Notes: generated by a model not told the origin, from the sequence alone. Positions 6,768 through 12,946 are shown, numbered from the stretch's first letter. The stretch is DNA of 12,946 nucleotides from UBA4923 sp964606165 (GCA_964606165.1 CAZSFQ010000027.1:1-12946), one strand, 5' to 3'. Numbers and translations are program-made.

Positions 6768-7578
6768 CAGACTCCTCCTCCATGAAAAAAGAAATGGGAA
6801 GCGACTTGACAGGCGGCCTGTGGGCCGAAGGCTCAACCTCTTCGACCGGGACACCGGTTATGCGGGCGATCAGGTCGGCGATCAGGGGACCGCAGGTCCT
6901 GGCCTGGCAGGGCCCCATGCCGGCCCGGCTGATGCGCTTGATCTCATCGACTGTCGTGTAGCCCTCTTCCACCAGCTTGCGGACATCGCCGATTGTGATG
7001 CCTTCACAGCGGCAGATCAGGGTGGCTTCCGACAGGGTCTGTTTATCCTCTGCTTCTCTTTCACTCGTCACAAAAGGCTGGCTGGCGGCCGCCTGCTTTT
7101 CCTGTTGAAAAAAGCGGACCCGGTGGACGAGATCAAGGGGGACAGACAAGGTGACCAGGGGCGTACCCTTCTTCCTGGCGCCTGACACCCGTGTGACCGT
7201 GGCGTCCGTCACATGATCGCCGGCCCGGTCGACGGCGCTTACCGTGTCGCCCTTCGCGGGCAGGGGTACAAACTCGTAGGGGATGGAAATCGTGGCCCGG
7301 CCGTCACCGATCGATTCATCGACGATGAAGATGGCAAGCCCCGGGCAGACCCCGGCGCAGATGCCGCAACCTGTGCAAAGGTCGGGGACAAGCTCCGGCA
7401 GATCGTTGATATCCTCCATGGGCAGGATGGCGTCAAAAGGACAGGAAATGGTGCAGGGGTTGCAGGGGATCTCCTGAAAGCATTCGATGATGGCATAAGG
7501 TCCCCTGGCTCTCCGCCCGGGGGACGGCAGGACGGATTCCAGCAGGTCATCCGTGACAATTCCTGTTTCATACAGCAT
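6754..7578 (-). CDS. Fused 2x[4Fe-4S] ferredoxin and BFD-type [2Fe-2S] electron-transfer subunit
   Basis: A 274-residue electron-transfer subunit. The N-terminus has two [4Fe-4S] sites: Cys33-x5-Cys39-x2-Cys42-x3-Cys46-Pro (slightly irregular) and the canonical Cys68-x2-Cys71-x2-Cys74-x3-Cys78-Pro. A middle beta-rich region (about 95-160) is of unclear nature. The C-terminus carries a BFD-like [2Fe-2S] domain, with CRC (189-191) and CQARTC (224-229) around a helical GDVRKLVEEGYTTVDEIKR segment. In HcnB and several PDH alpha subunits a BFD domain sits at the end of the FAD/NAD subunit; here that subunit lacks it and it is fused to the ferredoxin instead. The start has an excellent AGGAGGTG site five bases away. 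It overlaps its neighbours by 11 and 14 bases, so it is translationally coupled. The role in carrying electrons between flavins or to an acceptor is inferred. Confidence 0.87.
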   Translation of the reverse strand: MLYETGIVTDDLLESVLPSPGRRARGPYAIIECFQEIPCNPCTISCPFDAILPMEDINDLPELVPDLCTGCGICAGVCPGLAIFIVDESIGDGRATISIPYEFVPLPAKGDTVSAVDRAGDHVTDATVTRVSGARKKGTPLVTLSVPLDLVHRVRFFQQEKQAAASQPFVTSEREAEDKQTLSEATLICRCEGITIGDVRKLVEEGYTTVDEIKRISRAGMGPCQARTCGPLIADLIARITGVPVEEVEPSAHRPPVKSLPISFFMEEESDVLT

Positions 7579-8683
7579 GGTCCACCTCCTGGCCGCTCTC
7601 CTGTTTCAGCGTAAGCTTGACGCCCTGGCGGATCTTTTCGCCCGCCGGGCCCGCGCGAAGCTGCCTTAGCTGTTCCAGGCAGTCCTGGCGCTCCTCCCGG
7701 TAACTTTCAGTCTTGAAGCCGAGTGAAGCGGCCGCTTCAAGCCCCGCCAAATGACCCTCGACCATGGCCGCGCTGGCCTCCTCAATGCCGGTCAGGTCAC
7801 CGGCGATGTAAAGGCCGGGCACCGTGGTCTCCAGATACTCATTTCGGACCGGAACATGGCCGCCCAGTTCCTTGACATAGCGCATGTCACAGCCCGCCTG
7901 CCATAAAAGCTCGGCCAGGGGGGAGAGCCCGACCGCGATGCAGATGACATCGCAGGGGATGGTCTGCTCTGTACCAGTGATGACATTCCAGAAGGGGTCG
8001 ACTTTGGCGATGACGGCCGACTCAACCGCGTCGGTCCCGTCGGCTCTTACAATGGTATGGGAGGTCAGGATGGGAACGCCCGCCCGCCTGATCTTGCTGG
8101 CGTGGACCATGTAGCCGCCGATGGTGGGCAGGCCCTCCACGATGGCTGCCACCTCGACGCCGGCCTGCAGGAGCTGATAGCTGACGATGAGGCCGATATT
8201 GCCGGCCCCGATCATGAGGACTCTTTTCCCCGGACGCACTCCGTGGACATTCATCATAGTCTGGACGGCACCCGCCCCGTAGATCCCCGGCAGGTCATTA
8301 TTGGGAAAAGACAAGTATTTCTCCGAGGCGCCCGTGGCCGCGATGATCTTTTTCGGTCTGACCTTCTTGTAACGGCCCTGATGCTCTATGGTCAGGACCC
8401 CATCTTCGTAAAGGCCGATGGCCGTGGCCCCGGTCCACACCTGGGCCCGGTCCGGCAATCCGGCCAGTTTTTGGCTTAGAAGATCCGCGATCTCGATGCC
8501 GCGCACTGAGGCGTGCTGTTTTTCCGAGCCGAAGAATTTGTGGGTCTGTTTGACCAGCTGGCCGCCCAGGTGGCCGTCCCTTTCAAGCAACAGGATGGTG
8601 GCGCCGGCTTCCGCCGCCGTGACGGCAGCCATTAGGCCGGCGGGGCCTCCGCCGATGACGGCGATATCCGGTTCATAAAACAT
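7568..8683 (-). CDS. FAD/NAD(P)-binding oxidoreductase subunit (PDH-alpha/HcnB-like)
   Basis: A 371-residue two-dinucleotide-binding flavoprotein of the pyridine nucleotide-disulfide oxidoreductase superfamily. The FAD motif is GGGPAG (11-16) with LLLERDG (31-37). The NAD(P)-binding motif is GAGNIG (159-164), and the second FAD contact is GLYIAGDLTG (290-299). No redox-active CxxC is visible, as expected for the amine-dehydrogenase subunit rather than a disulfide reductase. It lacks the Cys-rich BFD tail of HcnB; that domain is on the next gene product. It overlaps the 2Fe-2S gene and the ferredoxin gene by 11 bases each, and a GGGGGA stretch precedes its ATG. In archaeal dye-linked L-proline dehydrogenases the equivalent subunit can oxidise NADH or pass electrons on. 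Here the acceptor is unknown. Confidence 0.87.
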   Translation of the reverse strand: MFYEPDIAVIGGGPAGLMAAVTAAEAGATILLLERDGHLGGQLVKQTHKFFGSEKQHASVRGIEIADLLSQKLAGLPDRAQVWTGATAIGLYEDGVLTIEHQGRYKKVRPKKIIAATGASEKYLSFPNNDLPGIYGAGAVQTMMNVHGVRPGKRVLMIGAGNIGLIVSYQLLQAGVEVAAIVEGLPTIGGYMVHASKIRRAGVPILTSHTIVRADGTDAVESAVIAKVDPFWNVITGTEQTIPCDVICIAVGLSPLAELLWQAGCDMRYVKELGGHVPVRNEYLETTVPGLYIAGDLTGIEEASAAMVEGHLAGLEAAASLGFKTESYREERQDCLEQLRQLRAGPAGEKIRQGVKLTLKQESGQEVDHAV

Positions 8684-9005
8684 CCGGCATCCCCCGATCT
8701 GTCTGTGTTTCCACTACCATGCCCGCCCGCAGGGGTTCAGTGCAGGTTCGCACATTGGCCATGCCGTCCACGATCATGAGGCAGGAGGAGCAGTTGCCGA
8801 TGGCGCAATAGTAACCGCGGGGCCGGCCTGTCTTGAAATGGTAGCCAAGAACCTTGACGCCGTTGGCGTGAAGGGCCGAGGCGATAGTGTCGCCCTCCCG
8901 GCCGGTCATGGCCTGGCCGTCGAAGGTGAAGGGGAGGGGATCCTTGTCGCCGAAATCCAGGATAGGGTGCGCCTCAATGCGAAGCGGGAATTGGGATTCT
9001 GCCAT
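8673..9005 (-). CDS. [2Fe-2S] small subunit (HcnA/SoxA N-terminal-like)
   Basis: A 110-residue [2Fe-2S] protein of the type found as HcnA or as the N-terminal Fer2_4 domain of sarcosine oxidase alpha subunits. The cluster ligands are Cys67-x4-Cys72-x2-Cys75-x12-Cys88 (YYCAIGNCSSC and RTC). FTFDGQAMTGREGDTIASAL (27-46) is the typical lead-in of this family. Its ATG directly abuts the stop of the dehydrogenase gene (TAAATG), with GGAGGAGG in the last codons of that gene as ribosome binding site. It overlaps the following FAD/NAD subunit by 11 bases. Size and position match the small subunit of HcnABC/PDH-type complexes. The call is secure as a cluster protein; subunit membership follows from the operon. 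Confidence 0.88.
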   Translation of the reverse strand: MAESQFPLRIEAHPILDFGDKDPLPFTFDGQAMTGREGDTIASALHANGVKVLGYHFKTGRPRGYYCAIGNCSSCLMIVDGMANVRTCTEPLRAGMVVETQTDRGMPDVL

Positions 9006-10631
9006 TTACGCCTCCTCCATGTAGGGGTAGGTGACGCCCACGATGGGAACGAAGTTTTCCTTGATGGCCCGGGGACTGGTCCAGCGGATCATGTTGAGAA
9101 GAGAGCCGGCTTTGTCATTGGTGCCGGAGGCGCGCGAGCCGCCGAAGGGCTGCTGCCCTACCACGGCCCCCGTCGGCTTGTCGTTCAAATAGAAGTTACC
9201 GGCCGCGTGCGCCAAGGCTCGTTCCATCATGACCAGGGCCTGGCGGTCCCGGGCAAAGATGGCGCCTGTCAGCCCATAGGGGGTACAGGTATCGCAGAGT
9301 TGGAGCGCTTCATCAAGCGCCTCGTCCTCATAGACATAGACAGTCAAAACGGGCCCGAAGATTTCCTCGACCATGGTGATATAGTCCGGCTTTTTGGCCA
9401 GGATGACGGTCGGCTGGACAAAGTAGCCTTTGGAGTCATCGCAGCCCCCGATCAAAAGCTCGGCGTCTTCCGCGGCACGCGCATCGTCGATGTAGGCCTT
9501 GATCTTGTCAAAGGAGGTCCGGTCGATGACGGCCCCCATGAAGGTGTCAAATTCCGCGGGATCGCCCACTTTGAGTTTCTTTATTTCCGCCACCATCCGG
9601 TCCCGGACCTGGGGCCAGAGACTTTGGGGGATGTAGGCCCTGGACGCGGCGGAACATTTCTGCCCTTGGTATTCAAAGGCACCCCGGACCAGGGCCGTGA
9701 CCAGGGACTCGACATGGGCTGTCGGATGGGCAAAGACAAAGTCCTTTCCGCCTGTCTCTCCCACCAGGCGGGGGTATTGGCCGTAGTTGGCGATGTTGCA
9801 GCCGACCTGCTGCCAGATCTGCTGGAAGGTGGCCGTCGATCCCGTAAAATGGATGCCGCCCAGGCGGGGATCAGCGACCACGACGTGACCGACGTCGGAA
9901 CCGGCTGAGGGCACGAAGTTGATGACCCCGTCTGGCAGGCCGGCCTCCTTAAGCAATAAATAAAAATAATAGCTTGCCAGTGAAGCCGTCCCGGCCGGTT
10001 TCCAGACCACTGTATTACCCATCAAGGCGGGCGCGGTCGGCAGGTTGCCGGCGATGGAAGTAAAGTTGAAAGGTGTAATGGCCAGAACAAAGCCGTCCAG
10101 GGGTCGGTATTCCATCCGGTTCCAGATGCCCGGGGAGCTCTCAGGCTGCATGCGGTAGATCTGGTCGGCGTAAGCGACATTGTAGCGGAAAAAGTCACAG
10201 AGCTCACAGGCCGAATCGATCTCCGCCTGAAAGACCGTCTTGCTTTGTCCCAGCATGGTCGAGGCGTTGATACGGTCGCGCCAGGGCCCCGAAAGCAGAT
10301 CCGCCGCTTTCAAAAATATGGCCATACGGTGCTCAAAGGGCATGGAAGCCCAAGCGGCTTTTGCCTCCATGGCGGCCTCCATGGCCAGGCCAAGTTCGGT
10401 CTCTCCCGCCTGATGGACCCGGGCCAGGACATGCCCGTGGTCATGAGGCATGACAACTTCCTTGATCTTGCCGGTCCGGACTTCCCTGCCGCCAATAAAA
10501 ACCGGTATATCGAGGATGGTACCGGCTTGTCGTTCGAGTTCCTGTTTGAGTGATTCACGGGCAGGGGCGCCCGGTGTGTAGTCCAGTAGTGGCTCATTGC
10601 TTGGGAGGGGGACAGAAAAAATACCGTTCAT
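9006..10631 (-). CDS. pruA: 1-pyrroline-5-carboxylate dehydrogenase (ALDH4A1 type)
   Basis: Oxidises L-glutamate gamma-semialdehyde (from 1-pyrroline-5-carboxylate) to glutamate with NAD(P)+, the second step of proline degradation. The 541 residues match the mitochondrial ALDH4A1 type rather than a PutA C-terminus or the ~515-residue RocA. Numbered from the TTG at 10634, one residue upstream, key sites are PFNF (188-191), FTGSTATF (263-270), the general-base Glu293 in LVGETGGK, nucleophile Cys327 in EYQGQKCSAASR, and later EEIFGPVL and the substrate-specific GQQPFGGSRASGTNDK. FPRLAGECGGK-like and PTGAVVGQQPFGG strings are highly characteristic of P5C dehydrogenases. ATG 10631 is chosen over TTG 10634 because AAAGGA stands seven bases away. 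It is first in the operon, directly before the multisubunit flavin/Fe-S dehydrogenase, which suggests that complex makes P5C. Confidence 0.93.
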   Translation of the reverse strand: MNGIFSVPLPSNEPLLDYTPGAPARESLKQELERQAGTILDIPVFIGGREVRTGKIKEVVMPHDHGHVLARVHQAGETELGLAMEAAMEAKAAWASMPFEHRMAIFLKAADLLSGPWRDRINASTMLGQSKTVFQAEIDSACELCDFFRYNVAYADQIYRMQPESSPGIWNRMEYRPLDGFVLAITPFNFTSIAGNLPTAPALMGNTVVWKPAGTASLASYYFYLLLKEAGLPDGVINFVPSAGSDVGHVVVADPRLGGIHFTGSTATFQQIWQQVGCNIANYGQYPRLVGETGGKDFVFAHPTAHVESLVTALVRGAFEYQGQKCSAASRAYIPQSLWPQVRDRMVAEIKKLKVGDPAEFDTFMGAVIDRTSFDKIKAYIDDARAAEDAELLIGGCDDSKGYFVQPTVILAKKPDYITMVEEIFGPVLTVYVYEDEALDEALQLCDTCTPYGLTGAIFARDRQALVMMERALAHAAGNFYLNDKPTGAVVGQQPFGGSRASGTNDKAGSLLNMIRWTSPRAIKENFVPIVGVTYPYMEEA

Positions 10632-10638
10632 CAATCGT

Positions 10639-10644
10639 TCCTTT
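10639..10644 (-). promoter_or_regulatory. Ribosome binding site deciding the P5C dehydrogenase start
   Basis: On the minus strand AAAGGA lies seven bases before ATG 10631 and only four before TTG 10634, favouring the ATG. Confidence 0.6.
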
Positions 10645-10651
10645 CATCACT

Positions 10652-10681
10652 GCCTTCAAATAACCGAAAAGTATTCAAGGC
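10652..10681 (-). repeat. Imperfect hairpin in the leader of the proline operon
   Basis: GCCTT (10652-10656) and AAGGC (10677-10681) form a five-base stem, continued after a mismatch by AATA/TATT. It lies just upstream of the ribosome binding site of the P5C dehydrogenase gene and may shape leader RNA. No known riboswitch motif was recognised. Confidence 0.35.
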
Positions 10682-10691
10682 CAAACCTTTC

Positions 10692-10705
10692 CGGTCGAAA
10701 GACCG
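10692..10705 (-). repeat. CGGTC-N4-GACCG hairpin in the leader of the proline operon
   Basis: A perfect five-base inverted repeat, CGGTC (10692-10696) and GACCG (10701-10705). On the plus strand the loop is GAAA, a stable tetraloop; on the minus strand it is TTTC. It lies 16 bases downstream of the candidate -10 box. It could be an RNA hairpin or a further, more widely spaced GGTC/GACC protein-binding element. Confidence 0.4.
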
Positions 10706-10720
10706 TCGGCAACCTCAAAC

Positions 10721-10726
10721 ATTATA
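10721..10726 (-). promoter_or_regulatory. Candidate -10 box of the proline catabolic operon
   Basis: The minus strand reads TATAAT about 90 bases before the P5C dehydrogenase start, in an AT-rich stretch. The hexamer 17 bases upstream (GGGAAA) is a poor -35, so the promoter may depend on an activator. This fits the palindromic site just upstream. Confidence 0.5.
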
Positions 10727-10748
10727 AGACATATTCATGATTATTTCC

Positions 10749-10759
10749 CGGTCGGACGA
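10749..10759. promoter_or_regulatory. Imperfect second copy of the GntR-type operator
   Basis: CGGTCGGACGA matches TGGTCAGACCA at eight of 11 positions and lies 15 bases away in the same orientation. Its centre is about 40 bases upstream of the start site implied by the 10721-10726 box. It may be a weaker tandem site. Confidence 0.3.
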
Positions 10760-10763
10760 GGTG

Positions 10764-10774
10764 TGGTCAGACCA
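10764..10774. promoter_or_regulatory. Perfect palindrome TGGTCAGACCA, GntR/FCD-family operator consensus
   Basis: The 11-base sequence is a perfect inverted repeat around a central A. It fits the TGGTNNNACCA pattern known for FadR-type (FCD subfamily) GntR regulators. It sits between the divergent proline operon and the surface-protein gene, about 55 bases upstream of the implied proline-operon start site. A regulator gene is not in the window. Control of the proline operon is inferred from position. Confidence 0.55.
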
Positions 10775-10893
10775 GTGATCTGAAAGCCGAATAAGCCTGA
10801 TTGACACCAGGCCAAAAGACAGGTTCCGTAAACGATCCGGACTCAGGCAACTATACAAAATGACGGCAAAGAGCCCTGCCGGCCATCAGATAC

Positions 10894-10922
10894 TGGACAT
10901 TCTTGATAAATATGGATAAAAT
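10894..10922 (+). promoter_or_regulatory. Candidate promoter of the beta-helix surface-protein gene
   Basis: TGGACA (10894-10899) and TAAAAT (10917-10922) are separated by exactly 17 bases; each box differs from consensus at one position. An overlapping alternative is TTGATA (10903-10908) with TATAAA (10928-10933) at a longer 19-base spacing. Either gives a leader of roughly 170-180 bases. Confidence 0.5.
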
Positions 10923-11029
10923 GTGAATATAAAACATTCCGATGCACAGGAATTATGGCAAGCTGGATCTCGACGGTAATAGAAGGGCTTACGTCGGGAA
11001 CGGTGCATTTTAGGGAACCAGCAACACAG

Positions 11030-11078
11030 AGAACTGAATTGAACGATGGATCGACGAACGATTCTTGTTCTTTTTTTT
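11030..11078 (+). terminator. Attenuator-like hairpin with T8 in the surface-protein leader
   Basis: AGAAC (11030-11034) pairs with GTTCT (11067-11071), and GAAT (11036-11039) with ATTC (11061-11064), separated by a small internal loop. Seven further T residues follow. It ends 14 bases before the ribosome binding site, so it could act as a conditional terminator. The stem is AT-rich and therefore weak. A direct repeat GAACGAT (11041 and 11056) lies inside. Confidence 0.35.
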
Positions 11079-11106
11079 GTGGGTCATAACATAAGGAGAT
11101 GAAGAC

Positions 11107-12946
11107 ATGGAAAAGAATACAGTCACGCCAAAATCCAGGTTTAAAAAAATACTGGCCTTGCTTCTTATTTTCTTGATCTTAGCGAGTCACAGCAATGGGA
11201 ACGCTTTGTTCGGTGTCCTGGCCGACGACACGGACAAGTCAGGTGACCATATCGCGGGGTCTGAAGAGCCGGCCGGATCTCTTCCCGACCAGGAGGGGGA
11301 AGATGACCAGGAAGGGGGAGAGCCGGAGGGCGATCCCCTGGCGGGAGAACACGCCTCAAATCAAGGAGGCCACACCCCCGGCCTCCCCCAGGCAGGAGGG
11401 CCAGGTCCGGTCCCCATGGGCGGGGACGGCACCCCTCCGGACGGCGATGATGGACAGGTCATTGAAGTAAGTACGCTTGATGGTCTTCTCAAGGCCTTGA
11501 CGGGAGATGAAAACGCCACTGTCAGGATGGTGGCTGACATCTATTGCGATTTTCAGTCCCCCGCTATCTTATATCCCACGATCACCAAAGAAATTGTTTG
11601 GGACTTCAACCAACACAAATTGACCCTTCATAGTGACAATAATGTTCATATCGCATTTTTGATTCACAAAATTGAGCAGGGCGCTTCCCTGACCATGGTC
11701 AATGCGCAGGTAGAAGAAAGTCTTTATATGACGCAACTGATCTACGAAAATTTGGGAAGGGTTGTGGTCAAATCTACCGCAGGGGCCGGAGTGAGCTGTT
11801 CCTGCTTCATTAGTGAAAACTCGGGAAACCTCATGGTCGAATCCGGCCGTTACGAAAGTAAAAGAGAGTTTATATTCTTGAATACTGGCGCAGCTGAGTT
11901 CAGGGATGTTGGCTTCCTGTCATCCGAGGAAAGTACCCTGATTTACAGAAACGACAGGACGGGTTATGCAACCTTTTTTGGGGGCAGCTATGATCTCAAA
12001 GGCAACCTGGTCACCCTCAACAACGGAGCACTGGCTGTAGCGGACACTGAAATCAAGGCGGAACAACTCATTTCTCTCCAAGACGACCCTGCCAGCTTCA
12101 GCCTTGAGAACAGCAAGATTGAGGCAAACAGGCTGCTTGGCCAAAATGGAATGAGGAATATTGGTGACGATGGCCAGGCCGCACGAGTGACAATCAAATC
12201 AGGTGAGTTCCATTTAAGTGCGTGTCTGACCGACCTTAACAAGGGAATTATCTCAGTCTACGGGGGGGCCTTTGAGACCGGCGATTATTTCATCGCTGCC
12301 AACCACGAGTTGGGGATCGTAAATATTGATGAAGCTACGATTGAGGTTAAAGGTTATGATCCTTCAGGCTCTTCCCATGGAAGTTCAGGGAATTTATTTC
12401 TTTACAATTATGGACAGATCACTATCAGCGATGGAGAATTCACATCCAAGGACACCATTTGCCATGTAAATGGTGGAGAGATCGCCATTGATGGCGGCAC
12501 CTTCACATCGGAGAATGACTTCCTTAACACCAACACCGGAAGGCTGATCATTACCGGAGGCACTTTCCTTGTCACAGACGGTTATTTCATGTTCGAGAAC
12601 GCAAGCACCGGTCAAGTCATTGTCGAGGGCGGGACATTCTCGAATTTTTATTCTTTTATATGGTATTGCAAGGGATCACTCATCATCGGAAATTGTGATA
12701 TGGAGGCTGAGTGTGTGGTGGTCGAACACACCGGCCAGGCGACACTTAAGTCGGGTATCTACACACTGGAAACAGCCATTTTGAATGGAAACAAGGGATG
12801 GGCTGCCATTGAAGGCGGCACTTACCAGGTGTCCAACGGTATTCCGGTCGCATGCAAAGAGGGATCCGAGACCTTTGTCTCAGGCGGCACCTTCACCGGC
12901 ACCTATGGTGACGGGATCGATGGCGGCGCCCTCTACATGCTGGGCG
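11107..12946 (+). CDS. Secreted beta-helix repeat surface protein, 3' end outside window
   Basis: The frame is open from ATG 11107 to the right edge with no stop (at least 613 residues), so it is a partial gene. AAGGAG (11093-11098) is eight bases from the ATG. A basic N-terminus and a hydrophobic core (about 15-26) form a signal peptide, probably cut after VLA (37-39). Residues 40-118 are a low-complexity acidic, Gly- and Pro-rich linker. From about 119 (VIEVSTLDGLLKAL) a pectate-lyase-like right-handed beta-helix begins. Its rungs end in G-G-T-F-like turns at glycines 444, 463, 484, 508, 528, 550, 570 and 593, spaced 19-24 residues; degenerate copies start at 247, 292, 366 and 386. Such proteins in Clostridia are adhesins or carbohydrate-active surface proteins, often with a wall-anchoring tail. 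The C-terminus and any anchor are not visible. No catalytic residues recognised. Confidence 0.83.
   Translation, partial: MEKNTVTPKSRFKKILALLLIFLILASHSNGNALFGVLADDTDKSGDHIAGSEEPAGSLPDQEGEDDQEGGEPEGDPLAGEHASNQGGHTPGLPQAGGPGPVPMGGDGTPPDGDDGQVIEVSTLDGLLKALTGDENATVRMVADIYCDFQSPAILYPTITKEIVWDFNQHKLTLHSDNNVHIAFLIHKIEQGASLTMVNAQVEESLYMTQLIYENLGRVVVKSTAGAGVSCSCFISENSGNLMVESGRYESKREFIFLNTGAAEFRDVGFLSSEESTLIYRNDRTGYATFFGGSYDLKGNLVTLNNGALAVADTEIKAEQLISLQDDPASFSLENSKIEANRLLGQNGMRNIGDDGQAARVTIKSGEFHLSACLTDLNKGIISVYGGAFETGDYFIAANHELGIVNIDEATIEVKGYDPSGSSHGSSGNLFLYNYGQITISDGEFTSKDTICHVNGGEIAIDGGTFTSENDFLNTNTGRLIITGGTFLVTDGYFMFENASTGQVIVEGGTFSNFYSFIWYCKGSLIIGNCDMEAECVVVEHTGQATLKSGIYTLETAILNGNKGWAAIEGGTYQVSNGIPVACKEGSETFVSGGTFTGTYGDGIDGGALYMLG

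Larger units (their letters stand above)
10632..11106. other. Divergent intergenic regulatory region, no gene found
   Basis: About 475 bases without a supportable coding region. The left part holds the leader hairpins, -10 box and GntR-type palindrome of the minus-strand proline operon. The middle holds short inverted repeats, such as GCCTG/CAGGC at 10795-10812 and CGGCA/TGCCG at 10864-10881, without T-runs. The right part holds a promoter candidate, a long leader and an attenuator-like structure for the surface-protein gene. A TTGACA at 10801-10806 has no acceptable -10 at the right distance. Confidence 0.6.

Noticed and set aside
5613..6854. Longer form of the DAO flavoprotein starting at 6854 with an Arg-rich extension
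   Set aside because: The extra 29 residues are the out-of-frame end of the upstream gene; ATG 6767 has a strong ribosome binding site and the normal family N-terminus.
8838..9908. 356-codon plus-strand frame opposite the P5C dehydrogenase and 2Fe-2S genes
   Set aside because: It is antisense to two strongly supported genes, spans their junction, and shows no domain; high G+C content creates such frames.
10681..10720. Resemblance to a riboswitch core (GGCCAAACC and GTCGGCAACC on the plus strand), recalling GEMM or SAM-I elements
   Set aside because: The defining conserved blocks and helices of either class are missing, and the plus-strand direction leads into no nearby gene.
10801..10806. 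Perfect TTGACA as a -35 box on the plus strand
   Set aside because: No acceptable -10 lies 16-18 bases downstream, and it falls in the loop of a small inverted repeat; the pair at 10894-10922 is better.
12394..12784. Short frames on both strands in the beta-helix region, possibly separate small genes
   Set aside because: They lie within the continuous open frame from 11107 and arise from its repetitive sequence.

Overview
The window reads as chromosomal DNA of an anaerobic, low-to-mid GC Firmicute, most likely a member of the Clostridia. This is inferred from strong GGAGG-type ribosome binding sites, a 3D-domain cell-wall protein directly upstream of rsmA (ksgA) as in the yabE-ksgA region of Bacillota, a two-gene minimal SUF (SMS-type) iron-sulfur system typical of strict anaerobes and archaea, and a large signal-peptide-bearing surface protein. 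No rRNA, tRNA, CRISPR array, transposase or phage gene was found.

Layout. (1) Positions 86-3764, plus strand: four closely packed genes, namely a membrane-anchored SH3/3D-domain protein, rsmA (16S rRNA dimethyladenosine transferase), a long-form dUTPase and an LpxD-like left-handed beta-helix acyltransferase, closed by a hairpin terminator at 3787-3812. (2) Positions 3926-5610, plus strand: sufC-sufB-like pair (SmsCB) for Fe-S cluster assembly. (3) Positions 5613-10631, minus strand: a five-gene, translationally coupled amino-acid catabolic operon. In transcription order it is an ALDH4A1-type 1-pyrroline-5-carboxylate dehydrogenase, a [2Fe-2S] small subunit, a FAD/NAD(P) oxidoreductase subunit, a fused 2x[4Fe-4S]-ferredoxin/BFD-type [2Fe-2S] subunit, and a DAO-family FAD subunit. 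Together these look like a multisubunit (HcnABC / archaeal PDH-type) L-proline dehydrogenase plus the enzyme that turns its product into glutamate. (4) Positions 10632-11106: a divergent regulatory region with a perfect TGGTCAGACCA palindrome (GntR/FCD-type operator consensus), promoter candidates on both strands and an attenuator-like hairpin. (5) Positions 11107-12946, plus strand: a gene that runs off the right edge without a stop, encoding a secreted protein with an acidic, Gly/Pro-rich linker and a right-handed beta-helix made of GGTF-type rungs.

How the parts fit. The proline complex would need one FAD on each of two subunits, two [2Fe-2S] centres and two [4Fe-4S] clusters, and the neighbouring SmsCB scaffold could supply the clusters. 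The two units converge with only two bases between stop codons. Base composition shifts visibly: positions about 4000-10630 are richer in G+C at third codon positions than either flank, so the middle block may have a separate history. The least ordinary items are the ~55-60-residue insertion in the dUTPase, the LpxD-like enzyme in what looks like a Gram-positive genome, the domain reshuffling in the proline dehydrogenase complex, the GntR-type operator in front of it, and the edge-truncated beta-helix surface protein.
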